This document shows, piece after piece, positions 8,358 through 17,193 of a DNA stretch of 64,000 bases. Made by a program: the position numbers and the translations under genes. The first letter of the stretch is position 1. Each line of letters begins with the position of its first letter. This DNA is from Sulfitobacter sediminilitoris. Its GTDB lineage: Bacteria > Pseudomonadota > Alphaproteobacteria > Rhodobacterales > Rhodobacteraceae. The stretch lies in the NCBI RefSeq assembly GCF_010667575.1, contig NZ_JAABNT010000007.1:62001-126000 (forward strand). Reading direction: 5' to 3'. The notes beneath the pieces were generated by a model. The model saw only the letters and a program-made list of their open reading frames with translations, was not told the origin of the DNA and searched no databases.

Positions 8358-9377
8358 GTGACAGACATCGACCCCACCGTGCGGCCCGAGCCGCTGCCAG
8401 AGGATGTGGACCGCGCGCTGCGGCCACAGATGCTGGATGAATTCGTGGGGCAGGCCGAAGCGCGATCGAACCTGCGCGTCTTTATCCAGTCGGCCAAGCA
8501 GCGCGGCGAGGCCATGGACCACACGTTGTTCCATGGCCCTCCTGGCCTGGGCAAGACAACGCTGGCGCAGATCATGGCGCGGGAATTGGGTGTGGGGTTC
8601 CGCATGACTTCTGGCCCGGTACTGGCCAAAGCCGGTGATCTGGCGGCGATCCTGACCAATCTGGAAGCGCGCGACGTGCTGTTCATTGACGAGATCCACC
8701 GGCTCAATCCGGCGGTGGAAGAGGTGCTCTATCCCGCGCTTGAGGATTTCGAGCTGGATCTGGTGATCGGGGAAGGACCTGCGGCGCGGACGGTGCGGAT
8801 TGAATTGCAGCCTTTCACGCTGGTGGGGGCCACCACGCGTATGGGGCTTTTGACGACACCCTTGCGGGATCGCTTTGGCATTCCGACGCGGTTGCAGTTC
8901 TACACCGAGGATGAATTGTTCATCATCGTGGACCGCAATGCGCGCAAGCTAGGCGCACCCGCCGAGGAAGGCGGCGCGCGTGAGATTGCGAAACGGGCGC
9001 GGGGGACGCCCCGGATTGCCGGTCGGCTTTTGCGGCGCGTTGTGGATTTCGCGGTTGTGGAGGGGGATGGCCGCGTCACGCGAGAACTGGCGGATATGGC
9101 GCTGACCCGGCTTGGTGTGGATCATCTGGGGCTGGATGGCGCGGACCGGCGGTACCTGCGGCTGATCGCGGAGAATTATCAGGGTGGTCCGGTCGGGATC
9201 GAAACCATGTCGGCGGCGCTGAGCGAGAGCCGGGATGCGCTGGAAGAGGTGATCGAGCCGTTCTTGTTACAACAGGGCCTGATCCAGAGGACCCCGCGGG
9301 GGCGGATGCTGGCGCGGAAGGCCTGGACGCATCTGGGGATGGCAGCGCCCAAGGGGCAAAGCGATCTGTTTGGGTGA
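8358..9377 (+). CDS. ruvB: Holliday junction branch migration ATPase RuvB
   Basis: RuvB is the hexameric AAA+ motor that drives branch migration on RuvA-bound junctions. The 339-residue protein has Walker A GPPGLGKT (residues 60-67), Walker [11 protein letters not shown], sensor 1 LVGATTRMG, the arginine finger region PLRDRFGI and the C-terminal winged helix with [13 protein letters not shown]. Translation begins at GTG 8358. The order ruvC-ruvA-ruvB is standard for Alphaproteobacteria. Confidence 0.98.
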   Translation: MTDIDPTVRPEPLPEDVDRALRPQMLDEFVGQAEARSNLRVFIQSAKQRGEAMDHTLFHGPPGLGKTTLAQIMARELGVGFRMTSGPVLAKAGDLAAILTNLEARDVLFIDEIHRLNPAVEEVLYPALEDFELDLVIGEGPAARTVRIELQPFTLVGATTRMGLLTTPLRDRFGIPTRLQFYTEDELFIIVDRNARKLGAPAEEGGAREIAKRARGTPRIAGRLLRRVVDFAVVEGDGRVTRELADMALTRLGVDHLGLDGADRRYLRLIAENYQGGPVGIETMSAALSESRDALEEVIEPFLLQQGLIQRTPRGRMLARKAWTHLGMAAPKGQSDLFG

Positions 9378-9457
9378 GAGGGCGGATGTGAATTGTATTG
9401 GAAAGATGAAGCGGGAGAACTGCGCCTTGGGAGAACCGCATCCGGGAGGCACATGCC

Positions 9458-10081
9458 GTGACGCCTGAAGAGATCGAGACGCTGTTCACGCGGTCAGATG
9501 ACAGCTTTGCCTTCGCCCGGTGGGGGCGGCCGATTTGCCCGGTGGTCTTTGGCGTGGATGACGCGACCCTTGGCGTGGTCAGGGGGGCGATTCAGGCGGT
9601 TTGCGAACTGGCCGGGCATGAGATGGGGGAGATGGACGCGGAATTGGGGTCAAACCTGATGATGTTCTTCTTTCTGGATTGGGCAGAGTTGCTTGAGGTG
9701 CCGGGGATGGACCGGCTGGTGCCGGATCTGGTCCCGCTTGTGGACCGGTTGCAGGCGGCGGATGCCAACCAGTACCGGTTTTTCCGCTTTGATGAGCGCG
9801 GCGCGATCAAGGCCTGTTTCGTCTTCCTGCGGATGGACAAGCACCTGAGCGACGTACCTGCGCAAACGCTGGCGCTTAGCCAGATCACACAGTCGATATT
9901 GCTGTGGTCCGATCTGGCGTTTCAGGACCGTTCACCCCTGATGGTGGCCAATGACACCACAATCCTGCGGCCTGATATCGCCGCGCTGATCCGTGCCGCC
10001 TATGATCCGGTGCTGCCGCATGCGGCACAGGATGCCAGCCATGCCCTGCGCCTGTTGGCCCGTATCGAGGTGACACAATGA
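9458..10081 (+). CDS. Conserved hypothetical protein between ruvB and ybgC
   Basis: I do not recognise a named family in this 207-residue soluble protein. It has no signal peptide or membrane segment. It is acidic and rich in aromatic and hydrophobic stretches (SNLMMFFFLDWAELLEV, YRFFRFDERGAIKACFVFLR). The GTG start at 9458 is supported by GGAGG about 9 bases upstream. The stop overlaps the ybgC start in ATGA, so it is translationally coupled to the tol-pal operon. That suggests a co-regulated role or simply an operon leader gene. Codon usage looks like that of the neighbours. Confidence 0.8.
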   Translation: MTPEEIETLFTRSDDSFAFARWGRPICPVVFGVDDATLGVVRGAIQAVCELAGHEMGEMDAELGSNLMMFFFLDWAELLEVPGMDRLVPDLVPLVDRLQAADANQYRFFRFDERGAIKACFVFLRMDKHLSDVPAQTLALSQITQSILLWSDLAFQDRSPLMVANDTTILRPDIAALIRAAYDPVLPHAAQDASHALRLLARIEVTQ

Positions 10082-10476
10082 GCCATACTTTCCCGGTGCG
10101 CATTTTCTACGAAGACACGGATATGGCGGGCATCGTCTATTATGCCAATTATCTGAAATACATCGAACGCGCGCGGTCAGATATCGTGGAACGATTGGGC
10201 GTCGATCAGCGCGCGATGCGCGATGAGGATATCGTATTTGTCATCACGCGCGTTGAGGCGGATTATCTGGGGAAGGCGCGGTTTGGTGACCGTCTTGAGG
10301 TGCGCACGACGCATCATGCCAAGGGCGCTGTGCGCTGGATGTTCGATCAGGAGGTCGCGCGGGGGGATGAGATCATCTTTCGCGCGAAAGTGACCGCCGT
10401 GTGTATGACCACAGCGGGAAAACCGACGCGATTGCCAGCAAAACTTCGCTCACAGCTGGTTGATCCGCCCGCCTGA
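10078..10476 (+). CDS. ybgC: Tol-Pal system-associated acyl-CoA thioesterase YbgC
   Basis: YbgC is a hot-dog fold thioesterase that hydrolyses acyl-CoA and interacts with phospholipid synthesis. It is typically the first gene of the tol-pal cluster. The 132-residue protein carries the 4HBT signature YEDTDMAGIVYYANYLKYIE, where the aspartate is the catalytic residue of the family. It overlaps the upstream unknown gene by four bases and lies 114 bases before tolQ. Confidence 0.95.
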   Translation: MSHTFPVRIFYEDTDMAGIVYYANYLKYIERARSDIVERLGVDQRAMRDEDIVFVITRVEADYLGKARFGDRLEVRTTHHAKGAVRWMFDQEVARGDEIIFRAKVTAVCMTTAGKPTRLPAKLRSQLVDPPA

Positions 10477-10590
10477 GTGCAATCTGCTGGCTTTCGCGCT
10501 TGTACTTCGCTAGATTCCGCCGAATTGAGCCCACAAATAAGGGCCTTGAGGCAGACAGCCGTGGAACACGGCAAAACATAGAGCGGGAAT

Positions 10591-11286
10591 ATGGAAGCAG
10601 AGACGCTGGCATTGGCGGGGGAGATTGATTTCTCCGTTTGGGGACTGTTCATGCGTGCGACGCTGTCGGTCAAACTGGTGATGATCATCCTGATTGTTGC
10701 ATCCTTCTGGTCCTGGTCGATCATCATTCAGAAATTGTTGTCCTACCGCGCTGCGAAATCGGAAGCGGAGCGATTTGACCGGTCGTTCTGGTCGGGAGAG
10801 CCGCTGGACGGATTGTTTGATGAAATCGGGGCCGACCCTGACGGGCCTTCAGAAAAGGTCTTTGCCGCCGGGATGAGCGAATGGCGGCGCTCGCATCGCG
10901 AGGACGGGGGGCTGATCCCCGGTGCCACAGCACGGATTGACCGGAGCATGGATGTGGCAATCGCGAAGGAGGCCGAAAGGCTGCAAAAGGGGCTGACGGT
11001 GCTGGCGACGGTCGGTTCATCGGCCCCCTTTATCGGGCTTTTCGGTACCGTGATCGGCATCATGAACGCCTTTATCGAGATTGCCGAGCAACAGAATACC
11101 AATCTTGCCGTTGTCGCGCCGGGCATCGCGGAAGCGCTGCTGGCCACGGGCCTTGGCCTGCTTGCAGCGATCCCGGCGGTGATTTTCTATAACAAGCTCA
11201 ATGCCGACAGCGAGCGGCTGATCGGTACGCATGAGGCCTTTGCCGATGAATTCGCGACCATCCTCAGCCGCCAGTTGGACAGCTGA
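10591..11286 (+). CDS. tolQ: Tol-Pal system inner-membrane proton channel subunit TolQ
   Basis: TolQ forms with TolR the proton-driven motor that energises TolA for outer-membrane constriction at division. The 231-residue protein has three membrane helices: about 25-45 (VKLVMIILIVASFWSWSIII), about 135-160 (LATVGSSAPFIGLFGTVIGI) and about 170-195 (APGIAEALLATGLGLLAAIP). These match the ExbB/MotA/TolQ fold. GAGCGGGAAT precedes the ATG. Three bases separate it from tolR. Confidence 0.97.
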   Translation: MEAETLALAGEIDFSVWGLFMRATLSVKLVMIILIVASFWSWSIIIQKLLSYRAAKSEAERFDRSFWSGEPLDGLFDEIGADPDGPSEKVFAAGMSEWRRSHREDGGLIPGATARIDRSMDVAIAKEAERLQKGLTVLATVGSSAPFIGLFGTVIGIMNAFIEIAEQQNTNLAVVAPGIAEALLATGLGLLAAIPAVIFYNKLNADSERLIGTHEAFADEFATILSRQLDS

Positions 11287-11289
11287 CCC

Positions 11290-11769
11290 ATGGGTGCGGG
11301 TGCAATTAAGAAACAAGGCGGGGGCGGGCGCGGACGCAAACGATCGCGCGCGCAACCCATGTCTGAGATCAACGTCACGCCATTTGTGGACGTGATGCTG
11401 GTGCTTTTGATTATCTTTATGGTTGCAGCCCCGCTCTTGACCGTGGGGGTGTCGGTGGAGTTGCCGAAATCTGCCGCCGGTGCCCTGCCGACAGAGCAGG
11501 AAGAGCCGCTGACAGTGACAGTGACCGCTGATGGAGAGGTCCAGATCCAGACAACGTCTGTGGAACGGACGCAACTGGTCACCCGCTTGCGCGCCATTGC
11601 GGCGGAACGTGCCAGTGACCGCGTTTTCCTGCGGGCGGACGGGGCCGTGCCATACAGTTCCGTGATGGAAGTCATGGGTGCGCTCAATGCGGGTGGTTTC
11701 TCAAATATCGGGCTGGTGACGGACATCGGTGGACCCGCCCTTGATAGCGGCGACGCGAGCGGGAATTGA
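11290..11769 (+). CDS. tolR: Tol-Pal system protein TolR (ExbD family)
   Basis: TolR is the single-pass subunit whose conserved membrane aspartate carries the proton flow. The 159-residue protein has a basic cytoplasmic N-terminus, then MSEINVTPFVDVMLVLLIIF, where the D of FVDVML is the channel aspartate. A periplasmic ExbD domain follows. It sits 3 bases after tolQ and 3 bases before the tolA GTG, so the three are co-translated. Confidence 0.97.
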   Translation: MGAGAIKKQGGGGRGRKRSRAQPMSEINVTPFVDVMLVLLIIFMVAAPLLTVGVSVELPKSAAGALPTEQEEPLTVTVTADGEVQIQTTSVERTQLVTRLRAIAAERASDRVFLRADGAVPYSSVMEVMGALNAGGFSNIGLVTDIGGPALDSGDASGN

Positions 11770-11772
11770 TCG

Positions 11773-12891
11773 GTGCATACCGGGCATGTCATCTCTGGCG
11801 CTGGGCATCTGATGCTGATCGGCTGGCTGCTGCTGGGCGGCCTGCTGACGCCTGACCCGGAGCCTTTCGAGATAACAGAGGTCTCCGTGATCTCTGGCGC
11901 GGATTTCGATGCGATGATCGCGGCAAGGCAGTCCCCGCAAAGTGCGATCGAAGTCGCACAGCCCAACGCACCAGAGGTCCAGATCGAGACACCCGAGCTG
12001 GGTTCAACCCCAGATGATGTTATCGAACAGCCAGCGCCGTTGCAGACGGAAACGCCACCCGAAGATGCACCGCCCGAGGTGACTGAACTGGAACTGCCGC
12101 CGGAAACGCAGGTTGAGGACACGCCACTGGACCTGCGCGAACCCGTAGGTGACGTGGCAGTGCTGGTGCCCGATGTGGCACCCGTAGCGGCACCGCGCCC
12201 GGTAGAGCGCGTGGCCCCTGAACCAGTCGCGCAGCCCGATCCCGAAGCGGTCCCCGATCCTGTTGAACAGGAGGCCGTGGTGCCGGATACCGCAGGCGAG
12301 ACGGCTGAACAGGAGACACAGGAGGCCACCGCCCCCGAAGAGGCGACGACCGAGATCGTGACCGAAGCGGCAAGTGCGCCCGCAGCCTCGGCCCGGCCAC
12401 CGGGGCGCAGACCGGCAGCACCACCGCGTCAAGTGGCGGAAGCTGTAGAGCCGGTTGTCGAGGCGGAACGCCCCGCTAGGCAGAGCGAAAACCCTTCGAC
12501 CCCCGTCAACAACGACGATGTGCTGGCCGCGCTTCAGGCCGCGCAAGAGGCCGTCGCGGCACCCAGCGGGCCGCCGCTGTCCGCAGGGGAGCGCGACGCG
12601 TTACGCGTTGCGGTTGCTCAATGCTGGAATATCGGGTCGCTTTCGACCGAGGCTTTGGGCACGACGGTGGTAATTGCGGTCAAGATGAACCAGAATGGCA
12701 CGCCTGTGGCGGAGACGATCCGCATGCTAAGCTCATCCGGTGGATCGAACGCGGCGGCACAACGCGTGTTTGATTCAGCACGGCGCGCCATTATCCGCTG
12801 CGGTGCCCGTGGCTATGACCTGCCGCAGGAAAAATTCAGCCAGTGGCAAAACATTGAAATGACCTTTGATCCCAGAAAGATGGGATTTTGA
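11773..12891 (+). CDS. tolA: Cell envelope integrity protein TolA
   Basis: TolA bridges the TolQR motor and outer-membrane Pal. The 372-residue protein starts at GTG 11773 with one membrane helix (residues about 10-27). It has a very long Pro/Glu/Val-rich periplasmic linker (about 50-260) and a C-terminal globular domain from about 270 with two cysteines (AQCWNIG and IIRCGARG) that fits TolA domain III. The linker is an acidic polyproline stretch instead of the Lys/Ala-rich helix of E. coli TolA, which is usual in Rhodobacterales. It lies directly behind tolR; 151 bases without a visible feature separate it from tolB. Confidence 0.88.
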   Translation: MHTGHVISGAGHLMLIGWLLLGGLLTPDPEPFEITEVSVISGADFDAMIAARQSPQSAIEVAQPNAPEVQIETPELGSTPDDVIEQPAPLQTETPPEDAPPEVTELELPPETQVEDTPLDLREPVGDVAVLVPDVAPVAAPRPVERVAPEPVAQPDPEAVPDPVEQEAVVPDTAGETAEQETQEATAPEEATTEIVTEAASAPAASARPPGRRPAAPPRQVAEAVEPVVEAERPARQSENPSTPVNNDDVLAALQAAQEAVAAPSGPPLSAGERDALRVAVAQCWNIGSLSTEALGTTVVIAVKMNQNGTPVAETIRMLSSSGGSNAAAQRVFDSARRAIIRCGARGYDLPQEKFSQWQNIEMTFDPRKMGF

Positions 12892-13042
12892 TGATGTGGC
12901 ACCGATTTTGGGCGGAAACTTGCGAATGGGGCGCGGCGTGTCCGGTTCCAATGACGCAGGCCGCGCGATATTTCCCCTCCCAATTCCCGACCCAAAGGCG
13001 CAAGCATTGCGTCACAGAGGCGCCTGAAAGGATTCAATTGAA

Positions 13043-14362
13043 ATGAAACAGATGTTTTTGAGCATTTGCGCAGGGCTGACCCTGTTCCTGACCGGACCGC
13101 TTGCCGCGCAAGAGCCGCTGCGGATCATTATTGACGAAGCAATTATCGAGCCACTGCCGGTCGCCGTGCCGACCTTTCAGGCAGAAAGCGCCGAGGCCAG
13201 CCAGTTGGCAAATGAGCTGGCCCGGGTGGTGGCGGCTGATTTGACCGGCACCGGCCTTTTCCGGGAAATCCCGTCATCGGCGTTTATCTCGACGGTCAAT
13301 GATTTCAACGCGCCGGTTCAATACGCCGACTGGAAAGCAATCAATGCACAGGCGCTGGTCACGGGCGCGGTCAACGTTCAGGGCAACAACGTCAATGTGA
13401 AATTCCGTTTGCATGACGTCTTTTCTGGCGCTGAGCTGGGCAATGGGTTGCAATTTTCTGGCACGACCGAGGGCTGGCGGCGGATGGCGCACAAGGTGGC
13501 TGATGCGGTCTATGCCCGGATCACCGGCGAAGGCCCCTATTTCGACAGCCGCGTGGTCTATGTGTCCGAGACGGGCCCAAAGGACGACCGTAAAAAGCGG
13601 CTCGCCATCATGGATTATGACGGGGCGAATGTTCAGTATCTGACCGACTCGAATGCGATCGTGCTGGCGCCACGGTTCTCACCGTCCGGTGATCGGGTGC
13701 TTTATACCAGTTACGAGAGCGGATTTCCGCGCATCTACGTTTTGGATATTGGGTCTGTCCAGCGCCGGGTTTTGGAAAGCGCCGAAGGCACGATGAGCTT
13801 TGCGCCACGTTTCTCTCCGTCGGGGCAGACGGTGGTGTATTCGCTGACACAGGGCGGAAACACTGACATCCATTCGATGGACATCAACTCGGGCCAATCC
13901 GTGCGCCTGACCAACACGCCGGCGATCGAAACCGCCCCAAGTTATTCCCCGGATGGTACGCGTATCGTGTTTGAAAGCGACCGTTCCGGCACGCAGCAGC
14001 TGTACGTCATGCCCGCAACAGGCGGTGAAGCGCAGAGAATTTCCTTTGGAGAAGGGCGATATGGCACGCCGGTCTGGTCCCCTCGGGGCGATCTCGTCGC
14101 TTTCACCAAACAGAACAAGGGACGGTTCCATATCGGGGTGATGCGGCTGGACGGGTCCCAGGAACGGCTGCTCACGGCATCGTTTCTGGACGAGGGGCCG
14201 ACATGGGCGCCTAATGGCCGCGTGATCATGTTCTCGCGGGAAACGCAGGGTGCCGGAGGGTCCTCGACGCTTTATTCAGTAGATATTTCCGGGCGCAACC
14301 TGCGCCCGGTCAGCACGCCATCGGGCGGGTCCGACCCATCCTGGTCACCGTTGCAAAAGTAA
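13043..14362 (+). CDS. tolB: Tol-Pal system periplasmic beta-propeller protein TolB
   Basis: TolB is the periplasmic partner that binds Pal and is released by TolA. The 439-residue protein has a Sec signal ([20 protein letters not shown] then AAQE). It has an N-terminal alpha/beta domain with [14 protein letters not shown], and a six-bladed propeller with repeated motifs such as [29 protein letters not shown] and [15 protein letters not shown]. Length matches the family. It is the fourth tol gene in order and is followed by a 100-base gap before pal. Confidence 0.97.
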   Translation: MKQMFLSICAGLTLFLTGPLAAQEPLRIIIDEAIIEPLPVAVPTFQAESAEASQLANELARVVAADLTGTGLFREIPSSAFISTVNDFNAPVQYADWKAINAQALVTGAVNVQGNNVNVKFRLHDVFSGAELGNGLQFSGTTEGWRRMAHKVADAVYARITGEGPYFDSRVVYVSETGPKDDRKKRLAIMDYDGANVQYLTDSNAIVLAPRFSPSGDRVLYTSYESGFPRIYVLDIGSVQRRVLESAEGTMSFAPRFSPSGQTVVYSLTQGGNTDIHSMDINSGQSVRLTNTPAIETAPSYSPDGTRIVFESDRSGTQQLYVMPATGGEAQRISFGEGRYGTPVWSPRGDLVAFTKQNKGRFHIGVMRLDGSQERLLTASFLDEGPTWAPNGRVIMFSRETQGAGGSSTLYSVDISGRNLRPVSTPSGGSDPSWSPLQK

Positions 14363-14462
14363 ACGATCGATGGATGATTGGCGCACAATTCCCTTGCTCC
14401 GGTGATTATGGTAAATCACTGGGCAATCACAGAAGTGACATAAGAAAAGAGGCAGATAGGAC

Positions 14463-14987
14463 ATGAAAAGAATTTTGACGGCTGGCTTGCTAATCGCTGC
14501 TCTGGCCACGACCGCCTGTACCAACCCGGACCGCTTTGGTGCCGATGGTCTCGGTGCGGGCGCAACGGCAGGCGCGGGTGCCAACGGCGCAATTGTTCCG
14601 GGCAGTGCAAATGATCCGACATCGACGGCCTTCTTTCAACAGTCCGTTGGCGACCGGGTACTGTTTGCCGTGGACCAGTCGAACCTGACGACCGAAGGTC
14701 GGGCAACGCTTAATGCGCAGGCACAATGGTTGCTGACCAACAGCGACTATCAGGCAGTGATCGAAGGTCACGCGGATGAGCAGGGCACACGGGAATATAA
14801 CCTTGCGCTTGGTGCGCGCCGGGCGAACGCGGCGCAGGAGCACCTGATTTCGAAAGGTGTCCCGGCCAGCCGGTTGCGGGTGGTAAGCTACGGCAAGGAA
14901 AGGCCGATTGAGATCTGCTCGAACGAGGCCTGCTATGCCAAGAATCGCCGCGCAGTCACTGTCTTGGCTGGCGGACTGACAAGCTGA
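14463..14987 (+). CDS. pal: Peptidoglycan-associated lipoprotein Pal
   Basis: Pal is the outer-membrane lipoprotein that binds peptidoglycan through an OmpA-like domain and TolB in the resting state. The 174-residue protein has a lipoprotein signal with the modified cysteine at residue 19 (LATTAC). An Ala/Gly-rich tether follows, then an OmpA_C domain with the peptidoglycan-binding run IEGHADEQGTREYNLALGARRA. AGAGGCAGATAGG lies just before the ATG at 14463. Confidence 0.97.
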   Translation: MKRILTAGLLIAALATTACTNPDRFGADGLGAGATAGAGANGAIVPGSANDPTSTAFFQQSVGDRVLFAVDQSNLTTEGRATLNAQAQWLLTNSDYQAVIEGHADEQGTREYNLALGARRANAAQEHLISKGVPASRLRVVSYGKERPIEICSNEACYAKNRRAVTVLAGGLTS

Positions 14988-15001
14988 GGACTGATGAGTT
15001 G

Positions 15002-15829
15002 ATGAAGATGCGGTTTATTTTGGCGGTAGCTGTGGGGCTGATAGTCAGCCCCGTCACGCTTTTTGCCCAGAACGACCAGACGCTTGCCGACATTCGGCAG
15101 GAACTGACAATTCTTTACACCGAGGTGCAGAAGCTGCGCCGCGAACTGTCGACGACGGGCGGAGCGGGGGTGAATGTTGCCGGAACTTCGGTGCTGGAGC
15201 GTGTGGGCGCAATGGAGAGCGAGCTTCAGCGCTTGACCTCCAAGAGCGAGGAGCTTGAGAACCGCATCAACCGGATTGTTTCGGATGGCACGGCCCGGAT
15301 TGGAGATCTTGAGTTCCGTCTGGTCGAACTTGAAGGCGGCGATGTCTCGACCCTTGGGGAGACGACGACCTTGGGTGGTGCGGATCAGACCGCTGTGGCC
15401 GCGCCGCTCACCGGCCCGGCCACGCCAACCGATCAGGCATCCCTCGCCGTGGGTGAAGAGGCCGATTTCAAGCGGGCGCAGGAGGCGCTCGCTTCTGGTG
15501 ACTTTCGCACCGCCGCAGACCACTTTGCGACCTTCAATCAGACCTATCCGGGTGGCCCGCTAGCCGCCGAAGCCGAATTGCGCCGGGGCGAGGCCTTGGA
15601 TAAGATGGGCGACACCCGCGAGGCGGCGCGTGCTTATCTGGCCAGTTTCAGCGCCGCACCCGAAGGGCCAATGGCAGCGCAGGCGCTGTATGAGTTGGGC
15701 CGGTCGCTGGGTGCCTTGGGTCAAACCCAGGAAGCCTGCGTCACATTGAGCGAGGTTGGCCTGCGGTTTCCCGACAGTCCTGCGGTCGTGCAGGCCGAAG
15801 ACCAACGCCGCAACATCGGGTGCTCGTAG
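15002..15829 (+). CDS. cpoB: Cell division coordinator CpoB (YbgF), Tol-Pal associated
   Basis: CpoB is a periplasmic TPR protein that couples Tol-Pal action to septal peptidoglycan synthesis. From the ATG at 15002 the protein has 275 residues, with a Sec signal (FILAVAVGLIVSPVTLFAQ). An N-terminal coiled coil (residues about 25-110, heptads of Leu, Ile and Val), a low-complexity linker and C-terminal TPR repeats (from about 160, FKRAQEALASGDFRTAADHF) follow. A TTG one codon upstream (14999) is less likely. It ends the tol-pal cluster; tilS follows after four bases. Confidence 0.94.
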   Translation: MKMRFILAVAVGLIVSPVTLFAQNDQTLADIRQELTILYTEVQKLRRELSTTGGAGVNVAGTSVLERVGAMESELQRLTSKSEELENRINRIVSDGTARIGDLEFRLVELEGGDVSTLGETTTLGGADQTAVAAPLTGPATPTDQASLAVGEEADFKRAQEALASGDFRTAADHFATFNQTYPGGPLAAEAELRRGEALDKMGDTREAARAYLASFSAAPEGPMAAQALYELGRSLGALGQTQEACVTLSEVGLRFPDSPAVVQAEDQRRNIGCS

Positions 15830-15833
15830 CAAA

Positions 15834-17090
15834 ATGACCGCGCGTCTCCCAGAATATGTGTCCGAGGCGTTCTTGCCGCATCCGCCACGCAAGATGGGGG
15901 TCGCAGTTTCGGGCGGCAGCGATTCAATGGCGCTGTTGCATCTTTTGCGCGAGTTTTGCGAATTACACAAAATTGAATTGCATGCGGTCACTGTTAATCA
16001 CGGACTGCGCGAAGAAGCATCAACCGAAGCCGATAAGGTGGCCCGCCATTGCGCCGAGATCGGTGTGCCACATGATACATTGGTCTGGGAAGACTGGAGC
16101 GGCAGAGGCAACCTGCAAAAGGCGGCGCGCGATGCGCGGTATTCCAAGATTTCGGCTTGGGCGCAGCAACATGGTATCAGCACTGTCGCGGTGGGTCATA
16201 CTGCGGACGATCAGGCGGAGACCGTCTTGATGCGGTTGTCGCGGCGGTCTGGTGTCGACGGATTGTCTGGTATTCAAGACCGGACCGTGCGCGAAGGGAT
16301 TACCTGGGTGCGTCCCTTGTTGCGCACCCGGCGAGAGACCTTGCAGGCCTATCTTCACGAACACCACATTCCGTGGATCAATGATCCCAGTAACGACGAT
16401 GAACGTTTTGACCGGATCAAGGCCCGAAAGGCGCTGGGTATCCTGTCCGATCTGGGCATCACATCCGACGTACTGGCAGAAGTTGCCGGTCACCTGTCAG
16501 AGGCGCGCCGTGCGCTGGATTGGCAGACCTTTCTGGCAGCCAAACATTTCGTGCACGTGGATGCCGGGGCCATCGTATTGGACGAAACCGGTCTGCGCCT
16601 GCAACCTGACGAGATTCAGCGCCGATTGATCGTGCGGGCGATCATGTGGGTCAGCGGGTCAGATTATGCGCCGCGCCGTGCTGCGGTCGCCAATGTCATC
16701 GCGTCCCTGCGCAAAGGGCAGGCCGGGACCGTTGATGGCTGTCACATTCGTCGCATTGCTGCACAGATCTGGATTTTCCGGGAACATCAGGCGTTGCGTA
16801 ATTTGTCCCTGCCGACGGATGCGCTGTGGGACGGACGCTGGCGGATGCTGCCTTTGGGCGGGGCGAAACATCTACCGCATCTGACGGTACGGGCCTTGGG
16901 GATGGACGGGCTTGATCAATGCCCAGATTGGCGTGCGACCGGCAGGCCGCACGTGGTTTTGCAGTCCACGCCATCGGTCTGGGATCATGATGTTCTCGTT
17001 GCGGCACCGCTGGCGGGCTGTGAACATAATTGGCAGGCGGAACTGGATGGTGGGGCGGATACCTATTTTGCCGCACTATTATCGCATTGA
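15834..17090 (+). CDS. tilS: tRNA(Ile)-lysidine synthase TilS
   Basis: TilS converts cytidine 34 of the AUA-reading tRNA(Ile) to lysidine using ATP and lysine, an essential decoding step. From the ATG at 15834 the protein has 418 residues. The N-type ATP pyrophosphatase loop SGGSDS lies at residues 26-31, followed by VNHGLREEA and GHTADDQAETVLMRLSR. The C-terminal region is divergent, as usual. An upstream in-frame start at 15756 lies inside cpoB and is rejected. The gene starts four bases after cpoB; ftsH follows, an order common in bacteria. Confidence 0.95.
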   Translation: MTARLPEYVSEAFLPHPPRKMGVAVSGGSDSMALLHLLREFCELHKIELHAVTVNHGLREEASTEADKVARHCAEIGVPHDTLVWEDWSGRGNLQKAARDARYSKISAWAQQHGISTVAVGHTADDQAETVLMRLSRRSGVDGLSGIQDRTVREGITWVRPLLRTRRETLQAYLHEHHIPWINDPSNDDERFDRIKARKALGILSDLGITSDVLAEVAGHLSEARRALDWQTFLAAKHFVHVDAGAIVLDETGLRLQPDEIQRRLIVRAIMWVSGSDYAPRRAAVANVIASLRKGQAGTVDGCHIRRIAAQIWIFREHQALRNLSLPTDALWDGRWRMLPLGGAKHLPHLTVRALGMDGLDQCPDWRATGRPHVVLQSTPSVWDHDVLVAAPLAGCEHNWQAELDGGADTYFAALLSH

Positions 17091-17114
17091 ACCTGAGCGC
17101 ATGATCTCTATCTT
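17087..17114 (+). promoter_or_regulatory. Candidate heat-shock-like promoter of ftsH
   Basis: TTGAAC (17087-17092) and TATCTT (17109-17114) with a 16-base spacer lie about 80 bases before the ftsH start. The -10 is preceded by C, as in sigma32-type sites of Alphaproteobacteria. The assignment rests on pattern and on the known heat-shock control of ftsH; a vegetative promoter would look similar. Confidence 0.35.
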
Positions 17115-17193
17115 ATAGATCAAGAGGCACCACACTGGTGTGCCACAAGGGTTCGTTGCGTAAAACGGACCTGCAACAATTAGGAGAATTTCC

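Noticed and set aside
17120..17156. Short palindromic sequences before ftsH as a terminator for tilS
   Set aside because: The arms have two mismatches and no T-run; the promoter reading is at least as good.
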